From Lachnospiraceae bacterium (GTDB taxonomy: Bacteria > Bacillota > Clostridia > Lachnospirales > Lachnospiraceae), in the NCBI GenBank assembly GCA_022781925.1, contig JALESO010000027.1:1-47873 (forward strand): DNA of 47,873 nucleotides. The letters run 5' to 3'. The translations under genes were made by a program, and so were the position numbers. A model generated the notes under the pieces. It searched no databases. It worked only from the letters and a program-made list of their open reading frames with translations, and had not been told where the DNA came from. Positions 45,568 to 47,873 of the stretch are shown here, piece by piece (the stretch's first letter is position 1; every line of letters starts with the position of its first letter).

Positions 45568-46296
45568 TTAAAAGGAATAAAATGCGCTTGCCTGTATCAG
45601 ATGCAAAATAAATAGATGCACCGGATAAAATGCATAAAACACATATTTTGCAGATGGACCTTTCTTCCCATTATACAAAAAGATCGGCAAAAAGGCAATC
45701 ACACCCGGCAGTTCCACATTTCCGAAAAATGATATGGAAATCACCGCAAACATTCCGATCTGGAGCACAATATTTTTTCGCGCCAGCCACATAAAATAAA
45801 TCAGCAGAATGCCTCCCATTCCGTAATCCGTCTGTAATGCCTGTGCCACGCAGCCACAAACCGCAACTGCAACAAACTGCCACATGATTGGTATCGGCTG
45901 TCCTTCGATCCAGACTCCCCGCAGCATCTTGCCTTTATGTACCTTCACATAAGATGCTCCATTCTGAATCAGATCCAGCATCACCAAACCGATTGTCAGC
46001 GTCCAAAATACATTCTGAGAATGAATATTGACGATTTCATTTGAAAATGCCAGATCAAACGGGATTTCCGAAATCAATGCAAATAAAAACATCCTTAATT
46101 CATATTTTCGAATCCTGCTGGTATGAATACTTCCCTCCACAAGCAAAAATACAAACAATGGAAATGAAATTCTGCCAATATAGCGAAACATCATATTCAT
46201 TGGGAACAGCACTGCTCCCACATGGTCAATGACCATTGTTATAATGGCAATCATCTTCAGTGTAAAACTGTTGATGCATTTATAATTTTTATTCAT
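45568..46296 (-). CDS. TraX-like integral membrane protein
   Basis: A 242-residue protein with about seven hydrophobic helices. FTLKMIAIITMVIDHVGAVLFP at the start and YIGRISFPLFVFLLVEGSIHTS are the hallmarks of the TraX family, named after the F-plasmid pilin acetylase. Chromosomal members in Firmicutes are common and their acyl acceptor is unknown. GAGG is 8 nt before the ATG at 46296; the GTG at 46302 is too close to it. No conjugation genes are nearby, so no transfer role is implied. Confidence 0.85.
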   Translation of the reverse strand: MNKNYKCINSFTLKMIAIITMVIDHVGAVLFPMNMMFRYIGRISFPLFVFLLVEGSIHTSRIRKYELRMFLFALISEIPFDLAFSNEIVNIHSQNVFWTLTIGLVMLDLIQNGASYVKVHKGKMLRGVWIEGQPIPIMWQFVAVAVCGCVAQALQTDYGMGGILLIYFMWLARKNIVLQIGMFAVISISFFGNVELPGVIAFLPIFLYNGKKGPSAKYVFYAFYPVHLFILHLIQASAFYSF

Positions 46297-46339
46297 GAAC
46301 ACGTCCTCTCAACTTTCTGTAATTTCCACCAGATCATCT

Positions 46340-46556
46340 TATCATAGTTTTCTCTGTATGTAACCCTGATTTTTCGTCACTATGTCCCGTTCAGACATAT
46401 ACGCGCATCTCAATCTCATGTACACGACTGGTTCATAAGGAAATTGCTGACAGAATCCATTCGTAATCCGGATATCCACTATCATGTTTGTTCTTCGACG
46501 ACTTGCGTAGCACTCATATTTGTTATAAGATAAAAGAAATTCTATCATAGTTTTCT
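46340..46556. repeat. About 190-bp segment bounded by 14-bp direct repeats
   Basis: TATCATAGTTTTCT occurs at 46340-46353 and 46543-46556. The segment between lies in the 325-nt gap separating the TraX-like and SDR genes. On the minus strand an ORF of 68 codons starts in one copy and stops in the other. It has no recognised family and no clear ribosome binding site. It could be an inserted element with its target duplication, or the result of an old rearrangement. Apart from this the gap shows only the SDR ribosome binding site. Confidence 0.45.
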
Positions 46557-46621
46557 ATTATGAAAACTTTACCGATAGCACACTAAATGATTTTCGAAAT
46601 AATCCGGAGGATTTTATATAT

Positions 46622-47419
46622 ATGAATATTGCAATTATCACTGGTGCTTCCAGTGGGCTCGGACGTGAATTTGCTTTGCAGATCTGTCAAAACTATGCTT
46701 CTGAAATTGATGAAATCTGGCTGCTGGCCAGACGAAAAGAACCTCTGCTCGCTCTGGCACAGGAAATTTCCGCCACAGGAATCTGTGTCGGTGCCGCTAT
46801 GCCGATGGATATTACAGATGAGGAACAGATGAAAGATTTTCAGGACAAGCTGGATATCGAAGCTCCTACGGTCAAATATCTGGTAAATGCCGCCGGTCTT
46901 GCAAAAATTGGCGGTCCATTTACGTTGCAGCCGGAAGAATTAACCCATATGATCGATCTGAACTGTAAGGCAGCCGTTCATATGACGGCGATCTGTATGC
47001 CACATTTTGACAAAGGTTCCAGAATTTTACAAATTTGTTCCACTGCCGGTTTTCAACCAATGCAGGGACTTAATGTATATGCCGCATCCAAAGCATTTCT
47101 GCTCCGTTACAGTCAGGCGCTTCGTTGGGAATTGATTGGAAAACAGATCTATGTGACAGCGGTCTGCCCATATTGGATCAAAGATACTGAATTTATCGGT
47201 GTTGCAAAAGACACTGACAACCCGAAAGCAGCTCATGCAGTACATCACTTTCCACTGGCTTCCAAAACAAAATCTGTGGTACGTCTTGCCCTGCTTGATA
47301 ACAAACTTGGACTTTGGGTATCCACTCCTGGACCAGTCTGTTTTGTACACCGGCTATTCTGTAAGATTATGCCACCGGTGGTTGCCATGGGTTGGTGGGA
47401 ACTGCTACGGCGCGTATAA
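46622..47419 (+). CDS. Short-chain dehydrogenase/reductase
   Basis: A 265-residue Rossmann-fold oxidoreductase. The cofactor loop TGASSGLG is at 7-14, NAAG at 89-92, the catalytic Ser about 140 (ICSTAGFQP) and Tyr153/Lys157 in YAASK. LLARRKE after strand 2 suggests NADP(H). The substrate is unknown; the closest general type is a classical SDR with a C-terminal hydrophobic tail. CGGAGG lies 11 nt before the ATG. It is followed by the two hairpin units described at 47460-47656. Confidence 0.92.
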   Translation: MNIAIITGASSGLGREFALQICQNYASEIDEIWLLARRKEPLLALAQEISATGICVGAAMPMDITDEEQMKDFQDKLDIEAPTVKYLVNAAGLAKIGGPFTLQPEELTHMIDLNCKAAVHMTAICMPHFDKGSRILQICSTAGFQPMQGLNVYAASKAFLLRYSQALRWELIGKQIYVTAVCPYWIKDTEFIGVAKDTDNPKAAHAVHHFPLASKTKSVVRLALLDNKLGLWVSTPGPVCFVHRLFCKIMPPVVAMGWWELLRRV

Positions 47420-47459
47420 ATCTTGTTCCGGGTAATTGTGTGGTTTTTAAAGGAAGGTT

Positions 47460-47540
47460 ATGAAAAGGGGACTCTGCGATTTTGTCTCGCCCGCTAACAA
47501 TCGCTGGGCAAGAAAAAATAGCCAGAGTCCCCTTATTTAA
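47460..47540 (+). repeat. Hairpin unit A with 13-nt conserved loop and a 26-codon ORF
   Basis: AAGGGGACTCTG (47465-47476) pairs perfectly with CAGAGTCCCCTT (47523-47534). Inside, GCCC (47489-47492) and GGGC (47506-47509) enclose the loop GCTAACAATCGCT (47493-47505). An ORF runs exactly across the unit, from ATG 47460 behind AAGGAAGGTT to TAA at 47540, and contains ANNR at codons 12-15 and RK at 18-19. The loop recurs inverted in unit B. Could be a terminator for the SDR gene, a dispersed element, or a small structured RNA or peptide gene. Confidence 0.6.
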
Positions 47541-47563
47541 ATGTTACAGATGCTTTTCACAAA

Positions 47564-47656
47564 TTACAATAAAGTAAATTGAGCGCCAGTCATGCAATCT
47601 TTCCTCGGCAAGCGATTGTTAGCTGTAGAGGTAAGATTGATGACTGACGCTTTCAC
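47564..47656 (-). repeat. Hairpin unit B, convergent partner with the same 13-nt loop and a 30-codon ORF
   Basis: The arms 47583-47606 and 47628-47650 pair over about 20 bp with one bulge and two mismatches. The loop holds AGCGATTGTTAGC (47611-47623), the exact reverse complement of the unit A loop. On the minus strand an ORF runs from GTG 47656 (context AGGTTGTGAAA; unit A has AGGTTATGAAA) to TAA at 47564. The start-to-loop distance is 33 nt in both. Codons 12-15 again give ANNR and 18-19 RK, whereas the stems differ. It lies 20 nt after the accA stop. Confidence 0.6.
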
Positions 47657-47676
47657 AACCTAAATTTTAAGCCACC

Positions 47677-47873
47677 TTAAAATTTACGGAACCGTTCGTA
47701 TCGTTCTTCGGCAAGTTTTTCCGGTTCTTTTTCAAGATTTTCCGCCAGGAAACCACGAATCCTGTTCTTCATATCCTTACTGAGTTCCACCAGATTGGCC
47801 TCACTTGCCGGCATCGGCTCCTCTATGACATCATCCACGATTCCCATTTCCAGCAGTTCTTTTGCCGTTACTT
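47677..47873 (-). CDS. accA: Acetyl-CoA carboxylase carboxyltransferase alpha subunit, C-terminal end
   Basis: Only the last 65 codons are in the window. They read VTAKELLEMGIVDDVIEEPMPAS, then a helical tail ending RYERFRKF and TAA at 47679-47677. The LTAKDLL.LG.IDEIIPEP pattern is typical of the AccA C-terminus, which with AccD transfers carboxyl to acetyl-CoA in fatty acid synthesis. The start of the gene and the rest of the presumed acc/fab operon lie beyond the window edge. Called from this short end only, so somewhat less certain. Confidence 0.8.
   Translation of the reverse strand, partial: VTAKELLEMGIVDDVIEEPMPASEANLVELSKDMKNRIRGFLAENLEKEPEKLAEERYERFRKF

Overview
The window looks like part of the chromosome of a spore-forming, low-to-mid GC Clostridia, most likely a gut Lachnospiraceae. 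The basis is the sporulation genes (spoIIP, gpr, sigK), CodY, a CIRCE-controlled hrcA-grpE-dnaK operon, a T-box in front of trpE, an anaerobic glycyl-radical enzyme (GRE) system, and purine-rich ribosome binding sites throughout. Most genes lie on the minus strand. No rRNA, tRNA, CRISPR array or intact insertion sequence was seen.

Layout: 1-3182 holds the start of dnaK, grpE and hrcA with promoter and CIRCE. 3213-8327 is an accessory module on the minus strand: GRE activase, GRE, DUF1097 membrane protein and a LuxR-type regulator, with a cluster of GGGG/CCCC boxes upstream. The GRE reading frame is broken by one in-frame TAG. 8347-14105 is the Firmicutes block gpr-spoIIP-lepA-hemW, divergent from rpsT (14311-14574). 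14791-21981 is a complete tryptophan operon in the order trpE-G-C-F-B-A-D behind a T-box with a UGG specifier. 22104-26195 has a NhaD-like antiporter, an unknown anchored protein and a hybrid histidine kinase frameshifted at a homopolymer. 26457-34935 is core: rpsB-tsf, codY, topA, dprA, a ComM/YifB ATPase and a sigK without pro-sequence. 35003-39460 carries a large GH3 glycosidase, an ECF sigma/anti-sigma pair and a NifX-like protein. 39754-43041 groups alkylation-type repair functions (MGMT, a methyltransferase, an AlkA-like glycosylase) with a divergent AraC regulator. 43316-47419 holds a GNAT, a RluA-type pseudouridine synthase, a DUF5662 protein, a TraX-like membrane protein and an SDR. 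47677-47873 is the 3' end of accA.

The most unusual signals are: (1) two convergent hairpin units between the SDR gene and accA that share a 13-nt apical loop and the same start context but have different, self-complementary stems; each also contains a short ORF with a common ANNR..RK core; (2) the GRE with a single in-frame TAG in an otherwise intact gene, and an unusual Trp-rich active-site Cys loop; (3) the box cluster controlling that module; (4) a tandem structured repeat between grpE and dnaK; (5) 16-bp direct repeats at 21-bp spacing upstream of the AraC gene.
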